Positions 49,001-57,631 of a stretch of DNA of 64,000 nucleotides are shown piece after piece (position 1 is the first letter of the stretch; each line of letters starts with the position of its first letter). The notes beneath the pieces were generated by a model that was not told the DNA's origin, searched no databases, and saw only the letters and a program-made list of their open reading frames with translations. The position numbers and the translations under genes were made by a program. The DNA is from Oegoconia quadripuncta. Lineage: Eukaryota; Arthropoda; Insecta; Lepidoptera; Autostichidae. The stretch spans positions 11,285,124-11,349,123 of the forward strand of contig OX438741.1 of NCBI GenBank assembly GCA_949316235.1, given 5' to 3'.

Positions 49001-52000
49001 TCCATACAAAATATAAATATCATATTGCCATAGTCCGAAATATGTATAGAACAGGCGATTTTATTTTCGAGATTTCTATAATCGTAGTCACTCTTTCGAT
49101 ATATTACCCTGGTACTGACGGTAATAAAACTGTCTGGGTACAGATTGTCTGGGGACCAAGGTATGAGCATCATCAGTCACCCGTCACGTAACAGCTTACC
49201 TTCATAAGGCCCTCCCTCTCGGGACAGTACGAAAGGAGTGTGGAGGCGGGTCTGCCACAGTTCAAGCCTACCCTGTGGAACCTAACCATGAAAGTTAAAA
49301 TGGTTATTTTTGTAGGTGCGGCCAACTCCAGCGCACTTGACTTCAGTGCAAGCGGAGCACATTCTGGCGCAGGCGTGTGAAAACGAGAGCCTCAATGCGA
49401 AGCGTATGCGTCTCGGACTCGATCCTGTGAGCCAACCAATGCCGACCGTGCCAACGCCTATGGTTAGTTAGCTTCAATGATTTTGCCATATAGTTCTCTC
49501 TATAGATATTTAAATTATAGTGTTTCGAGAGGCTGGATTTACAAGCTCGTGTCTGAACTTTACTTACTAAAAATATCCATCCCTTGTTCTGCCTGACGTG
49601 TATCCGAAGCTGTGTGATTCAGTATCTCTGACAATGTATTGTGGAATTCTAATGTTAATTCTTTCCAAATAATCTTTACAGAATCCATGCTTTTGCTTTT
49701 GCTCATGATCCGTGACATTTGACGACTTCCGTGGCATAGTAGATTCATACATACTGGGTTCGACTCCCAATCGGTGATTTAGAAAACGAGCTTTTCAGAA
49801 TTTTCTCTGGTCTTTTTTTGTTCCTGAAGAGAGAATAGTAGATTTTGTAAACAAGCTTTTGCCCTTAATTACTTATGGAACTTATGGAATGTGACGCTAA
49901 TGCAAATTTTGGGGAAAAATCGAGGAACACATTTCTTTTCCCAACCTAATGTCAAAATATAGATGAAATAGAAGGTGGTAGCGTGCACATTTTGAACCCC
50001 CAAGTTATTGCTGTCATCTGTGACGTTTCGCGGCAGACTCTCTCAAATTCACTCCGGATTTGTAAACGTGAGTGAATCTTTGTCTCTGAGTAGTAGGTGT
50101 ACGACTAAAGGTACATTAAGCGTAATATAGAAATAGTAATAAAGTTCAACCTACCCACGGATTGTCGTAGCGCGTGGGCTATATACAACGAGATTTTAGC
50201 AATAAACCAGTACTTACAGACTCAAGAAGTAACATATTTCTTTTCTTCAACTTCCGCACGTCCTTCTGAGTTATGAGCTTGGGAGACAAACATATGAGTA
50301 ACATGCCTGCTGGTTAGAGGAAATAAGTTGATACAAAGCTCTTTTGAATGTCATCTTGCAGCTAGGATAGAATAATTGTCATCTTTTCTGGTTGTAGAAA
50401 AGTCAAGATTGATACTGTCTTAACATTTTTATATCTTCCACAGGCAATAGACACGACAGCATCATCAGCAGTCGCCTCATCCTTCCTCAGCTTATACAGC
50501 GGTGCAATAAGTAGCCCGGCTCCAACTCCTGCCACCAATACTTCAACTACTTCCAGTCTAGCTACCGCTGGACATAGCAAAGCAGCAGCAGACACTACCA
50601 GGCCATCAGCAAGTCCTACTTTGGAGAACTCGTTGTTAAACAACAATAGCTTGAAGCTTGATAACGCTAATGGCAACGCTGGGAGTAAGACTGCTAGGTA
50701 AGTTTTGAGTTACAATTTAAAATATCACCAGGCAGTTGTTAAATTGCAAGCGTTGAACACTGTCGTGTAAGGTCGCCTGTATATCAGTATTTTACAAGAT
50801 GCATTTCGATGAAAGTACGTTGGAATTACACATTCTTATTCCACCATCACCGTTCCATCCTCGGACTACCAGGCGTGCGGAGGATTACCAACCGTATGTC
50901 GATGAGATACCGTATATTCGCACTATTTGGTTCTTTTATAATGCGAATAGTTAAGGCTTGGAATTCTCATCCAAGCATGTCCATCCAAAGCCCGGAAACA
51001 CTCCAATATAAATGCGTTGTAAGGTATTACATCTATCTCCTTTTTATAAAGGTGTTGTGGAAAATCGATACACTTACAAGCAACAGAATGGCTCATGAAA
51101 TAAGCCCTTAAAAATACTTCACATCAATTAGGTATTCATTGTTCTGTTTCACGTTTTTACTTTCCAGCCCAGCTTCATCACCAGCGCCATTGTTCCGACC
51201 AACGTTCCCGAATACATTTGGCACTCCGCAGACATTTGGAAGGCAAAAGTGAGTAACACTTCTTGAATTTGGCAGTATTGATTTATTAAAGTCCTGTTTT
51301 GATGTATTTCATGTAGTCTTGAATAATTTACCTCATTGTTCTGTCACCTTAATTGTTACTAACGGGTTACCAATACGCTGTGTGATGGTGTATCCCTTCG
51401 CAAACTTTTAGTTTAGTTGCGAATGCTGCAGTATTGTTTGAAAGTGTAGTTGTCTTTGGAAGGTTCTAGGTATCATGTGCGGTAGTGACACAGACCACCT
51501 AACTCAATAAATGTGTGATACAAAACATTTGCTTTAATAAAAGAAGTATGGTGGTCAAAGGGTGATTAATGAGAGGAATATAGGATGAATGCCGTTGAAT
51601 ATCAATAAACTTTTGCTATAATGGACTACGCGTCATGCTATAAACAGTTGCAGACTGCACAACATAATCACGAACCAATCTTTAAGTAGTTTAGATACGC
51701 ATTTGACCACAATCTCACCTGATGGTAAATGACGATGTGGACAAAGATGAATTTCGCGATTTCAGTATTACCTATAGTCACCCTGCTCTTAAGATACAGA
51801 ACGGAGCCGGAACAGACTTCCAAGCCTTGGCTGTTCCATCTAACAGACGGCCCACGCCAAAAAATGGCACGCGAACCAAAGTCAGTAATTCCAATTCTGT
51901 TTTATGTATTACAGTTCCAGTCCGGCTTCGGCTCTCTCAAACAGCGCGCTTTTGTCAACATTATCAGCTCTGCCACCAACAGGTATAATATTTTCAAAAC

Positions 52001-53545
52001 CTTAGCCTAAATCAATTCAATTATTTCGTCTTATTTTTGATGTTTGACAACCGTAAGCTGGTTTTAAATTATATAATAATTTATACCCCTTTTTGAATTT
52101 CTTTCATCCTCATCTAGATGGGGTGCTGGAAACTGTGAGCTTGTTAAGTCTGACAAAATGGCTAATAGCGTTGGCCATATTGCATTTATCATGACACCCC
52201 AGGACTTATATGAATCTAACGACACCTTATTTGTACATTTCGGCTGAGGCGTTTAGGAGTTGGCTTCGGACGTTGTCGGGTAAAAGCCAAAATGCGTCAT
52301 AAACAGAAAATATAAATATAAAACTGCAGAAATAAATTCTAGAATGTTGGACTTTTAGGTATGGGTGTGAATGCGGCGATGGCTGCGTATCAGAGTGCGC
52401 TGCTGTCCGCTATGGCTGCGCAGACGCACACATTCCCTACCAACCTCAGCGGTGAGTTTTTCGCTGGTAATATATCTCATTATATTTCACAGTTATTTTT
52501 AAGCTTCAAAAGTTGGTAGTAGTATGAACCTAAAAATATTATTTTACTTAAAGCGGGTAGTGCAGTAGCAATGTGGAAAACTTTTATGAATAAAATCATT
52601 TTTAGAATTCTTCATTCAACAAATTTCAACAGAATACATTCTAAAATCAGCGATTACTGCTGGAGCAGGCGGAATCTAGAATGGAGTCAGTGGTTAGGCA
52701 CGCGTAGTCAAACGGTTGGAAAGATGCGACTGGATCCATAAAGTTGAAGACAGAGCACTGACGCGCATTGAGAAAGGCCTGTACCCAGCAGTGGAGCAGT
52801 ATGAATATTTAGATTTATAACACTATTAAATACTTAACCATCCCAACATAAGGCAACGACAACGTATAGGTGCTCCAAAATATCGACCCAGACTTGATTC
52901 AGTTCATAGCAAAACGTTTATTTTTTGTGAATCGAACCTAGAATCTGCAGTCTATCAAACTTAAGACTGACAAAACCTCTTGTGATAGCTATCAATTGAA
53001 AATTTATACACCCCCGAGGAATCAAATGATTATTCATCGAGATATCTCAAACAAATTATGTTAAAAGCGCTCCGGAACCGCTTAACCGATTTCCATTCTG
53101 CTCCTAGATTACGTAACTTCATCGGTATCGTTATCGATTACGTTGACCAATGAGAAACCGTCAAATTGCCGAGCGAGCGATGGACCAACCAATCACATGT
53201 CAGAACGTAATCGATGACGATAACTATGAAATTATGTAATAGAACCCCTGTTCATCTATTTATACGATAAGTTCGAAAGACGATTAACTAATCATTTCTT
53301 TAGCGCCAACAGACTTATCGCTGAAGAGTACATCGACTTCAACTGCAATGCACGCCACGTCCACGGTGTCATCACTGACTGGTTCAACTCCATCATCGCA
53401 GTCCAAGACCCCCCTGCTCTCCCACAAGCTCTCAGGGGCCGAAGTAGGCGCAGTCAGGCAACTCATCACCGGTTACCGCGAGTCCGCTGCTTTCCTGCTG
53501 CGTTCAGCCGATGAGTTAGAAGCTCTACTCTTAAACCAACCCTAG
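36979..53545 (+). CDS. NOL4L: NOL4/NOL4L-like nuclear protein, 11 visible exons (5' end not seen)
   Basis: Joined exons 36979-37030, 37260-37334, 47061-47188, 47399-47572, 47755-48003, 49316-49462, 50444-50697, 51168-51248, 51915-51982, 52359-52451 and 53304-53545 give 1563 nt, one open frame of 520 codons plus TAG. Every intron is GT-AG and all phases agree. Seen: an acidic stretch (residues about 107-132), the family core [21 protein letters not shown] (135-155), a Lys/Arg-rich helix (about 184-202), an Ala/Ser/Thr-rich linker, PTDLSLK and a C-terminal [16 protein letters not shown] segment. From memory these match vertebrate NOL4 and NOL4L closely. Family proteins are nuclear/nucleolar and poorly understood; NOL4L is known from leukaemia fusions. 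Human NOL4L is about 436 aa and NOL4 about 640 aa, and the longer form has an N-terminal domain not found here. The first visible exon starts after an acceptor, so upstream exons are expected; Met codon 3 (36985) could start a short isoform. The family call is strong, the molecular role unknown. Confidence 0.93.
37260..37334 (+). CDS. NOL4L: NOL4L visible exon 2
   Basis: Acceptor 'ctggtgcag', donor 'caag|gtaaag'. With the preceding base it reads [20 protein letters not shown] and then HSQNQ. The pattern of Lys/Glu and Leu/Met/Trp suggests one amphipathic helix. No matching segment is recalled in vertebrate NOL4L, so this may be an arthropod module or an alternatively used exon. The intron after it is 9726 bases and full of repeats. 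Confidence 0.75.
37672..37830 (+). repeat. dispersed repeat D4 in NOL4L intron 2
   Basis: 'cagttttcatacaaactg', 'gtaccacatgttaagagatg', 'ttttcggtatttcagtaatg' and 'gtgggattatttcgtcacat' recur at 55547-55735. Confidence 0.75.
37990..39239. mobile_element. M3 foldback MITE split by a LINE
   Basis: Left arm 37990-38102 ('cttaaagcccctgat', 'agcttgctttagtcatagta'), LINE fragment 38103-38850, then the centre and right arm to 39239 ('gtaagctgccgatttgttag', 'aattaggaactttaaag'). Lies in NOL4L intron 2. Confidence 0.82.
38103..38850 (-). mobile_element. LINE 3' end (RT C-terminus remnant) nested in M3
   Basis: On the minus strand it matches the fragments at 42341 and 57632: 'gtcatttaaggggcaatgaa', 'attcaaaatttacctttaaa', 'tctgactatctagatgataa'. 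It ends with a short repeat (tttgattt) at 38103-38120. Broken reading frame; non-functional. Confidence 0.8.
39237..39824. mobile_element. M4 foldback MITE split by a retroposon
   Basis: Ends 'gcccgtattaataaag' and 'gtttattaatacgggc', with inner 'ctcaag/cttgag' words in opposite orientation. It abuts the M3 copy at 39239. A 260-base retroposon (39458-39717) sits inside. Confidence 0.85.
39458..39717 (-). mobile_element. dispersed retroposon R2a, nested in M4
   Basis: Begins with about 22 T (poly(A) tail on the minus strand) then 'gggcggcaaacgagcatgcg', 'accgccgcccatgggcaccc', up to 'ggagagagactggaaggtgg'. 'agtat' flanks it (39453-39457 and 39718-39722), a likely target-site duplication. The minus strand has an open stretch ([40 protein letters not shown]) also seen at 62.2 kb; it may be the 3' end of a LINE or a long SINE. 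Confidence 0.85.
40280..40670. promoter_or_regulatory. candidate enhancer in NOL4L intron 2
   Basis: The only long repeat-free part of this intron. It contains 'cgcgctatttttattacgaa' (MEF2-like), several TAAT cores ('ccaattaaaattagcctaat') and 'aggtgtggttaat' (Runx-like). Composition differs from the repeats around it. Suggestive only. Confidence 0.28.
40855..40990 (+). repeat. dispersed repeat D5 in NOL4L intron 2
   Basis: 'gtgtctgtctgtgtatgtgt' + 'ctgtggcat' and 'aattgttaagccgttttgaa', a short diverged copy that abuts SINE B at 40999. Confidence 0.65.
40999..41316 (-). mobile_element. SINE B copy, full length, in NOL4L intron 2
   Basis: Same unit as at 302-600; minus orientation, with head at 41316 and poly(T) side at 40999. 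It is directly followed by a SINE A copy starting near 41341. Confidence 0.9.
41341..41549 (-). mobile_element. SINE A copy lacking box B
   Basis: Tail ('ggacacttacaccaatcatc') and body are conserved. The head is present ('ccactccaccaacaagtcg'), but between 'acaaacatttcc' and 'acttcgctgacgg' the ~35-base stretch with 'gggattcgaacccgc' is deleted. Box B is gone, so the copy should not be transcribed by RNA polymerase III. Confidence 0.82.
41722..41741. repeat. (CA)n microsatellite
   Basis: About eight CA units after an A run. Inside a probable unclassified element that starts 'tacagggtgatttttac' at 41553. Confidence 0.85.
42341..42790 (-). mobile_element. LINE 3' end in NOL4L intron 2
   Basis: Tail repeat (tttgac)n at 42341-42360; body shares long words with 38103-38850 ('tcgcaaagcagattccccag', 'agcggtctatgtccatgctt'). 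The two are visibly about 90% alike, so they belong to one recently active family. Confidence 0.87.
42905..43022. mobile_element. M1 foldback MITE, one arm only
   Basis: Only the right arm ('tgtatgggtagataatcgaa' to 'acgaattcaaattcaccctg') is present, in NOL4L intron 2. Truncated copy. Confidence 0.82.
43411..43630 (-). mobile_element. SINE B copy, head-truncated
   Basis: Carries the tail and body ('atgcacgacgggttcg' to 'ctagccaggcggacattta') but lacks the tRNA-like head, so it is 5'-truncated as expected from incomplete reverse transcription. In NOL4L intron 2. Confidence 0.85.
44175..44310 (-). mobile_element. LINE tail fragment in NOL4L intron 2
   Basis: 'cttatgtgcattcgactgct', 'aaaacggtgaaggaaaacat' and 'aacctgcatgcctgagaaat' are the reverse of the tail at about 30540-30640. 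Confidence 0.7.
44321..44448 (-). mobile_element. SINE B copy, strongly truncated
   Basis: Only the tail-side 125 bases remain ('cacttgatctcaatcacacc' to 'tctctgacaaccgg'). In NOL4L intron 2, next to LINE-tail remnants at 44175-44310. Confidence 0.8.
44725..44870 (-). mobile_element. LINE tail fragment in NOL4L intron 2
   Basis: 'aacctttatcccaaatgggg', 'caacatccacggttcacc' and 'atgcatacgtgacagggggg' are the reverse complement of the 26.1 kb tail. Confidence 0.72.
45056..45220. mobile_element. M2 MITE, internally rearranged
   Basis: Left end 'acggatgagttttttttttt' followed by right-arm words ('catgccaataccatatattt') in shortened form, then 'tcatcgaataaagtgttgtg' and 'gacggtcgcgtttgtagcct', which are the reverse complement of the middle of the 57.2 kb copy. 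So one segment is inverted or the foldback recombined. In NOL4L intron 2. Confidence 0.65.
45740..46175 (+). mobile_element. LINE 3' end in NOL4L intron 2
   Basis: Frame 45797-46015 reads [20 protein letters not shown] and later [20 protein letters not shown] then stop, the same kind of RT C-terminus (VKKN...IYNKLPxxIK). Ends near 'gcgcaataaagagtatttgt'. Confidence 0.8.
46455..46546. mobile_element. M2 MITE, right arm
   Basis: 'tccaataacttctatttcac' to 'aaacttatccggtat'. It gives the uninterrupted reading of the site hit by the retroposon at 12882. Lies in NOL4L intron 2, about 500 bases before exon 3. Confidence 0.8.
47061..47188 (+). CDS. NOL4L: NOL4L visible exon 3
   Basis: Acceptor 'gtggttgcag', donor 'ctcg|gtgagt'. 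It enters in phase 1, leaves in phase 0, and reads [20 protein letters not shown] followed by HNALGLG and a Pro/Lys tract ([12 protein letters not shown]). Codon use and GC content are visibly higher than in the flanking introns. This is a low-complexity linker ahead of the acidic region. Confidence 0.88.
47399..47572 (+). CDS. NOL4L: NOL4L visible exon 4, acidic region and start of family core
   Basis: 58 codons, phase 0 to 0. It contains a Ser/Asp run ([19 protein letters not shown]) and ends DPERLKAFN, which is the exact lead-in to the family core in vertebrate NOL4L, where an acidic Asp/His stretch precedes it too. The exon border between KAFN and MFVRLF therefore falls inside a strongly conserved block. 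Donor 'caat|gtaagt'. Confidence 0.95.
47755..48003 (+). CDS. NOL4L: NOL4L visible exon 5, conserved core
   Basis: 83 codons, phase 0 to 0, acceptor 'cttccag', donor 'agcg|gtgagg'. It encodes [20 protein letters not shown], then [19 protein letters not shown] and the basic [19 protein letters not shown]. This block is nearly unchanged from vertebrate NOL4/NOL4L as I recall them and is the best diagnostic of the gene. The basic stretch fits nuclear/nucleolar targeting. The last 24 residues are a Gly/Ser/Pro linker. Internal 'aaa|gtacga' and 'ag|gtgaag' sites could act as alternative donors and shorten the linker. Confidence 0.97.
49316..49462 (+). CDS. NOL4L: NOL4L visible exon 6
   Basis: 49 codons, phase 0 to 0, acceptor 'ttttgtag', donor 'tatg|gttagt'. 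It starts [20 protein letters not shown] and goes on [13 protein letters not shown]. Vertebrate NOL4L has a matching RPTPPHLTSAMAE...ACESE...AAKRMRLE segment, so this exon is family-conserved and places the order of exons beyond doubt. Confidence 0.95.
50444..50697 (+). CDS. NOL4L: NOL4L visible exon 7, Ser/Thr/Ala-rich linker
   Basis: 254 bases, phase 0 to 2, acceptor 'cttccacag', donor 'ctag|gtaagt'. The encoded 84 residues are rich in Ser, Thr, Ala and Asn (for example [20 protein letters not shown]) and are probably disordered. No domain is recognisable. Frame and splice phase support it. Confidence 0.9.
50800..51010 (+). mobile_element. decayed LINE remnant (WNSLP family) in NOL4L intron 7
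   Basis: Frame 50809-51111 reads [20 protein letters not shown] then [20 protein letters not shown] and NSHPS, clearly cognate with FxSxFIxRTAKAWNSLP at 60.0 kb but with many changes. Old insertion. Confidence 0.7.
51168..51248 (+). CDS. NOL4L: NOL4L visible exon 8
   Basis: 81 bases, phase 2 to 2, acceptor 'tactttccag', donor 'aaaa|gtgagt'. It reads [20 protein letters not shown] and then QTFGRQ. The length is a multiple of three with equal phases, so it could be skipped without frame change. Pro/Phe/Thr-rich linker. Confidence 0.85.
51685..51870 (-). mobile_element. decayed LINE remnant in NOL4L intron 8
   Basis: 'gacgatgtggacaaagatga' and 'atttgaccacaatctcacct' match the poly(A)-side end of the WNSLP family; 'cggaacagacttccaagcct' corresponds to the WNSLP-coding part. 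Ends 45 bases before exon 9. Confidence 0.65.
51915..51982 (+). CDS. NOL4L: NOL4L visible exon 9
   Basis: 68 bases, phase 2 to 1, acceptor 'tgtattacag', donor 'acag|gtataa'. Reads [20 protein letters not shown] followed by PPT. Low complexity; supported mainly by phase agreement with the exons on both sides. Confidence 0.82.
52004..52289 (+). repeat. dispersed repeat D3 in NOL4L intron 9
   Basis: Second copy of the 31.3 kb repeat ('catctagatggggtgctgga', 'gacaaaatggctaatagcgt', 'tggccatattgcatttatca', 'gctgaggcgtttaggagttg'). Ends 70 bases before exon 10. Confidence 0.8.
52359..52451 (+). CDS. NOL4L: NOL4L visible exon 10
   Basis: 93 bases, phase 1 to 1, acceptor 'ggacttttag', donor 'agcg|gtgagt'. 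Reads [20 protein letters not shown] and [11 protein letters not shown], an Ala/Met-rich helix-prone piece. GC-rich relative to its introns. Like exon 8 it can be skipped in frame. Confidence 0.87.
52620..52815 (+). mobile_element. RTE-type LINE tail in last NOL4L intron
   Basis: Frame reads [20 protein letters not shown] and PAVEQYE, matching the W..K..DR..W...E...AVEQ pattern. 5' part obscure. Lies between exons 10 and 11. Confidence 0.65.
53109..53239. mobile_element. M8 foldback element in last NOL4L intron
   Basis: 'ttacgtaacttcatcggtat' + 'cgttatcgattacgtt' pairs with 'aacgtaatcgatgacgata' + 'actatgaaattatgtaa' as an imperfect inverted repeat with about 36-base arms. It ends 65 bases before the terminal exon. 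Single copy in the window. Confidence 0.78.
53304..53545 (+). CDS. NOL4L: NOL4L terminal coding exon
   Basis: Acceptor 'tttctttag' at 53303. It starts APTDLSLK, the counterpart of PTDLSMK in vertebrate proteins, runs through a Ser/Thr linker, and ends with [20 protein letters not shown] then [18 protein letters not shown] and TAG at 53543-53545. The vertebrate proteins also stop right after the equivalent ADELENLILQQN, so the stop is at the expected place. Confidence 0.96.
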
Positions 53546-54560
53546 GACATACCTAAATTTTCGTTGCAAGACGTCCTGGGGTTTAAATTTGGATATTTCT
53601 AAATTTCTACGCCCGGTGTTCATTAGTTGGGACAATATTGGGTTTTGAAAGTGACACAGATGTCTTGACAAAGTTTTCGGCTATTAACGAAAAAGTTTCG
53701 ATAAAATGTGTGGTGTTTTTATTATACGGATGATATAATGGAGTGTCAGAAGACGTCAATTTGTGCGGGAAGGAGTGCTACGTTAAACTGAGTATGTCCG
53801 CGACGTATTTAAGATTATATAAGGACAGATAAAATTCAAAATTGAAACGAAATCAATGTTTACATTAGAAAAGAAAGCCTTTTCGTAATGTATTAACTGT
53901 ATCATTGATTTTCTAATACTTAATATCAATTTATGTGTTTACATTTGTTGTACAGTTAGGCAAACGTCAATATCGATAATCTGATGAATTTCTTCAAAAT
54001 TGGAAAGTTAGGTTTTAACTCAATGTGGATTGGCTTTACTTTTCATAGTAGATTTTGATTGAATTAAATTTTTTAATTGACAGTCGTAGTTAATAGAAGA
54101 TATCAAAAGTGAGATTGACGTTTGGCTGATTGAATCATTTTAATAGACAATGTTAGTTAGTAAGATACACAGATATTACAAAAAATGTCTATCGTAAGTC
54201 CCGTATGTGCAAGCACGACTGGCATCTGATTTGATGTGAGACAATCAACAATGACATATGAGCCATGTGTATCTGCGGTTACAATGCTGACCATGATAGC
54301 TCATTATTCAAGATGGTTTCTATAGCCTTCTACATTTATGGTTTCCTGTTCAATGGGTAGATTGCTATTCAAACACCTTTGATCTAATAGTAATTAATTT
54401 TTAATAATGTTCATTATCATTAACTGTTGTATATGCAGTGATTGTTTAAAATATATGTATGTATGGTGCTTGTTTATGTGTTTGACAATGTTGCCAACTT
54501 ATTCTACGTTTTATCAGACTTTGTCGTTAGAATAAATTACATTGTGAAGATTAATAGATA
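53546..54560 (+). other. NOL4L: probable NOL4L 3' untranslated region
   Basis: AT-rich sequence after the stop without a credible reading frame or recognisable repeat. The first consensus AATAAA is at 54531-54536, about 1 kb after the stop, and is my best guess for a poly(A) signal. Further AATAAA-like sites near 55.63 kb fall in a dispersed repeat. The end is inferred, not seen. Confidence 0.4.
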
Positions 54561-57059
54561 TTATTAACTATGTCCAAATTAGTTGTACGAGTTTAGACTC
54601 CGATAGTCCAACGTCTACGGCGATCGTACAAAGCTGCCATAACTGTAAAGCCACTACGTGTTGCCATTCGAAACTCGATGAAAGAGTACAAAATTATTTT
54701 GTGTATAATTAGATATAAGAAAAAAATCAGGGAGATTTTAGAGTTAGTTTTAAATTAAAATTCGATTTCTTGCCTGGTGCGGTAAATTATTAGATACACA
54801 AATTACATTGGAGAATGCTTGATGAGTACAGCTGAATCAGTACCTATATTTAAACTTTCGGAATAAGAAAGACATAATTTCACTGACACGGTAAACTATA
54901 ACAGAGTTTAATTAGGTTTAAAAGTGGCATTTTAGACTTAAGGAGCACGAATTTATTTGTTGTTTTGTATTATACTAATACTGATGTAGTCTTTAACGAG
55001 TAATATATAACTAATTTATCATTTCCTCATAATTGGCTCCATCTAATTTATTATAACTTCTAGTTTTATGTGTTCGTTTTTCACGACATTTTTGTTACAC
55101 AGTGTTTCCTTTTCAATAGGTCTCGTCTCGCTTTGCTCAGTACAATGAACGTTTGTTCGGATAATATTATAGTTGTTACCATAGAGGTTATGGCCAAGTA
55201 CTGTAGGTAGGTTATAATGTTAGTTTTATTGCTTACATCTACAGACTAAGGTTCCACTTACTATTATTATATTTCTGTTTCCCCTTAATTATCGAGTTTT
55301 CAAGTTTGGCCTAATTTTAACGAATCGATAGCTCAAGTTCGTCTTTTGTTTTCATTACAATCATTATGTGTTACTTGTTGGCCAGTGATAGTCAATTTAT
55401 TATGTTTTCTCATAGCAATACAATACAATAGTTACATTGATATAAACGCTTATTTATGTTTCTACTAATAACATTACTCCGAAAATTTTCGGCCATTCTC
55501 GATGGAATTTCTTTGCATAATCCAGCAAATATTAAGGATACATAACATTGACCAGTTTTCAAACAAACTGAAATCGACCACATGTAAAAAAGGCGATATT
55601 ATTTTCGGTATTTTAGTAATAAAAGTTAAAGAAAAATAAAGTCTGCATTAATGAAATAGGTAAAAAAATTTAATTTATGGTGGGATTCTTTCGTCACTTT
55701 TATGTTTCCATACAAAAAATAAAAATGTTGAAACAATTGTAACAGATTCGATTGGATTAGATAATTTATCTGCATAAAATATAGGTAGATACTTTATCGC
55801 CAGGCGTGCAAATATAATTTAATCAATGTTAATTTCTATTCCATACAGTCAATATTATTATTACCATCCAGTCAAAAATCAATTCAAAAATGATAATTCA
55901 TTTCGAATGGGTCATTTAAAAATTCATACTGTAATAACACATGTCAATAATAAGTGCTTTTAGTTCATTTTTAAATGTCAATAAATTGCAGTCCCTTATG
56001 TTTCTCGGAATTTTGTTATACATAAGCCCATACAAAATATACTTTTCTGAAGGAGAACTTCCTACATGGGAAGTTTGCTAAATGATTCACGTTTCCCAAA
56101 TTCCGCTTACGTACGTCGTTTTTACTTTTGAACAAATGTATATTTGTTTTTTTAAACACGGCTTCTTCATAAATATAAATGCTGCTACTAAATAAAATAA
56201 AATTTTAACACATGACTACATTCACGTAAACGAGACCCTACTATCGTTTTTTTATTACTAAATATTATTTTAATGTTGTCCATTATTACAATTTGTATCA
56301 AAATTGCAGGTATTTCATCCAATCAGACCTTCGTAATATGAGAATGGGCGAAAATTTTCAGAGTCCGCAAATAATGTATAATAGTTCTTCAACTTTGCCA
56401 GTTTCTCTCAATAGAATAAATGCTTATATGCCAGTTTTAAAATAAAAAATTGTAAATTCACTTTTGAATGTTAAATTTGAATTGCCAAAGAATCGAATTG
56501 ATTTGTGTAATCGAATTGCGTAATCCGTGGAATTGAAGATTACTTTTGTAGAATTTGTTAATGATAGGATTATTTTAAGCTTCACTAGGTTTTTTTTTTG
56601 AAGTCATTCCAATATTTTTTTTCTAAAAAAGGGCATCAATCGGTGTGATAACAACGCAGTAGTCATTGTAAATGGAAATTTGTAAAAAGTAATGTTTAGA
56701 ATATTTAAAAAAAGTTGATTAGAAATATGTGACAGTTGATGTTGGGATAACGAAAAAAAAACGAGGAGATGGTAAAAACGTTGAGAAAATGAATTTGTTA
56801 GACATTAAAGTATATTATTATTAGAGATGTATAAATGGTTTACAATTATTATTATTAGTTTGAGAGAAAAATACAAAAAATTGAGAAGAATTACAAAATG
56901 GCGATTGTTACTATTAACGATATATGAGAATTTAGTTATAATTTTGCAATTTCAAAATGTGAGTTTTACAATTTTGAAAGAGAAAATATTAAATATGCTC
57001 ATATTCAGAATTTGTATTAGTTTTATTTTCCTATATTTTACTATACTGTCAAAATATTA
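54561..57059. other. intergenic sequence between convergent genes
   Basis: AT-rich, D4 repeat at 55547-55735; a 114-codon frame at 56827-57171 is a composition effect running into a LINE tail. Could include an extended NOL4L 3' UTR. Confidence 0.4.
55547..55735 (+). repeat. dispersed repeat D4 downstream of NOL4L
   Basis: Same words as at 37672-37830, same orientation, with a few extra bases. It limits the likely unique 3' UTR to before about 55.5 kb. Confidence 0.75.
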
Positions 57060-57226
57060 CTTCCACCAACCAGTTGAATCAGGTTATCGTATTATTAGTG
57101 CTGTGTGGTTTCGGCAGGTTAAAAGAAGAGACAATACGTCTCTTCCCGTGGTTGTCTTAAAAAACGACTAAGGGACTCAACCCTATATCTCTGACCACCC
57201 CATTTGGGACAAAGGTCGTGACGTTA
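57060..57226 (+). mobile_element. LINE tail with conserved 3' string
   Basis: 'gacaatacgtctcttcccgt', 'acgactaagggactcaaccc' and 'accccatttgggacaaaggt' + 'cgtgacgtta' are a well-known lepidopteran LINE tail. Further pieces at 22110-22170, 26120-26335 and (reverse) 44735-44860. Followed by M2. Confidence 0.75.
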
Positions 57227-57597
57227 TATACCGGTGAGTTTTTTTTTACCACAAAGGAAAAATAGGGCATATTAGGTACCTACGTGAAATAGAAGTTATT
57301 AGCATAGGTAGTTCGATTTTTCGTTAGTTCGTAGCGCCGCCGACCGGAGTAATATGTGACTGGCGGCTTTTGTAGGGGAACGCTATCAAGCGAAATTTAT
57401 TTCGAACTCATAGTTTCTCCAAGCTGTATTATTTCTTTAATTTAATTATGTAATTACGTGGAATAAGCTACAAACGCGACCGTCAAATGACACACACTTT
57501 ACTCGATGACGGTTTAAAAAAAGAACTACCTACGCCAATACATTATATTTCACTTACCATATCTTTTCCTTGCGGTAAAAAAACTCATCCGGTATGC
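57225..57597. mobile_element. M2 MITE, complete
   Basis: Ends are inverted: left 'ataccggtgagttttttttt' and right 'aaaaaactcatccggtat', with matching inner words 'ggtacctacgtgaaatagaa' and 'atatttcacttacc'. Flanking sequence joins to a LINE 3' tail ('gtgacgttata' before, 'tgcatgtataat' after), so it probably inserted at a TA in that tail. Confidence 0.85.
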
Positions 57598-57631
57598 ATG
57601 TATAATCTTCTTGACATCGACGCATAACGAT

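Noticed and set aside
56827..57171. 114-codon protein gene
   Set aside because: Very AT-rich frame of Ile/Leu/Lys codons that runs into a LINE tail; no start context, splice or family support.
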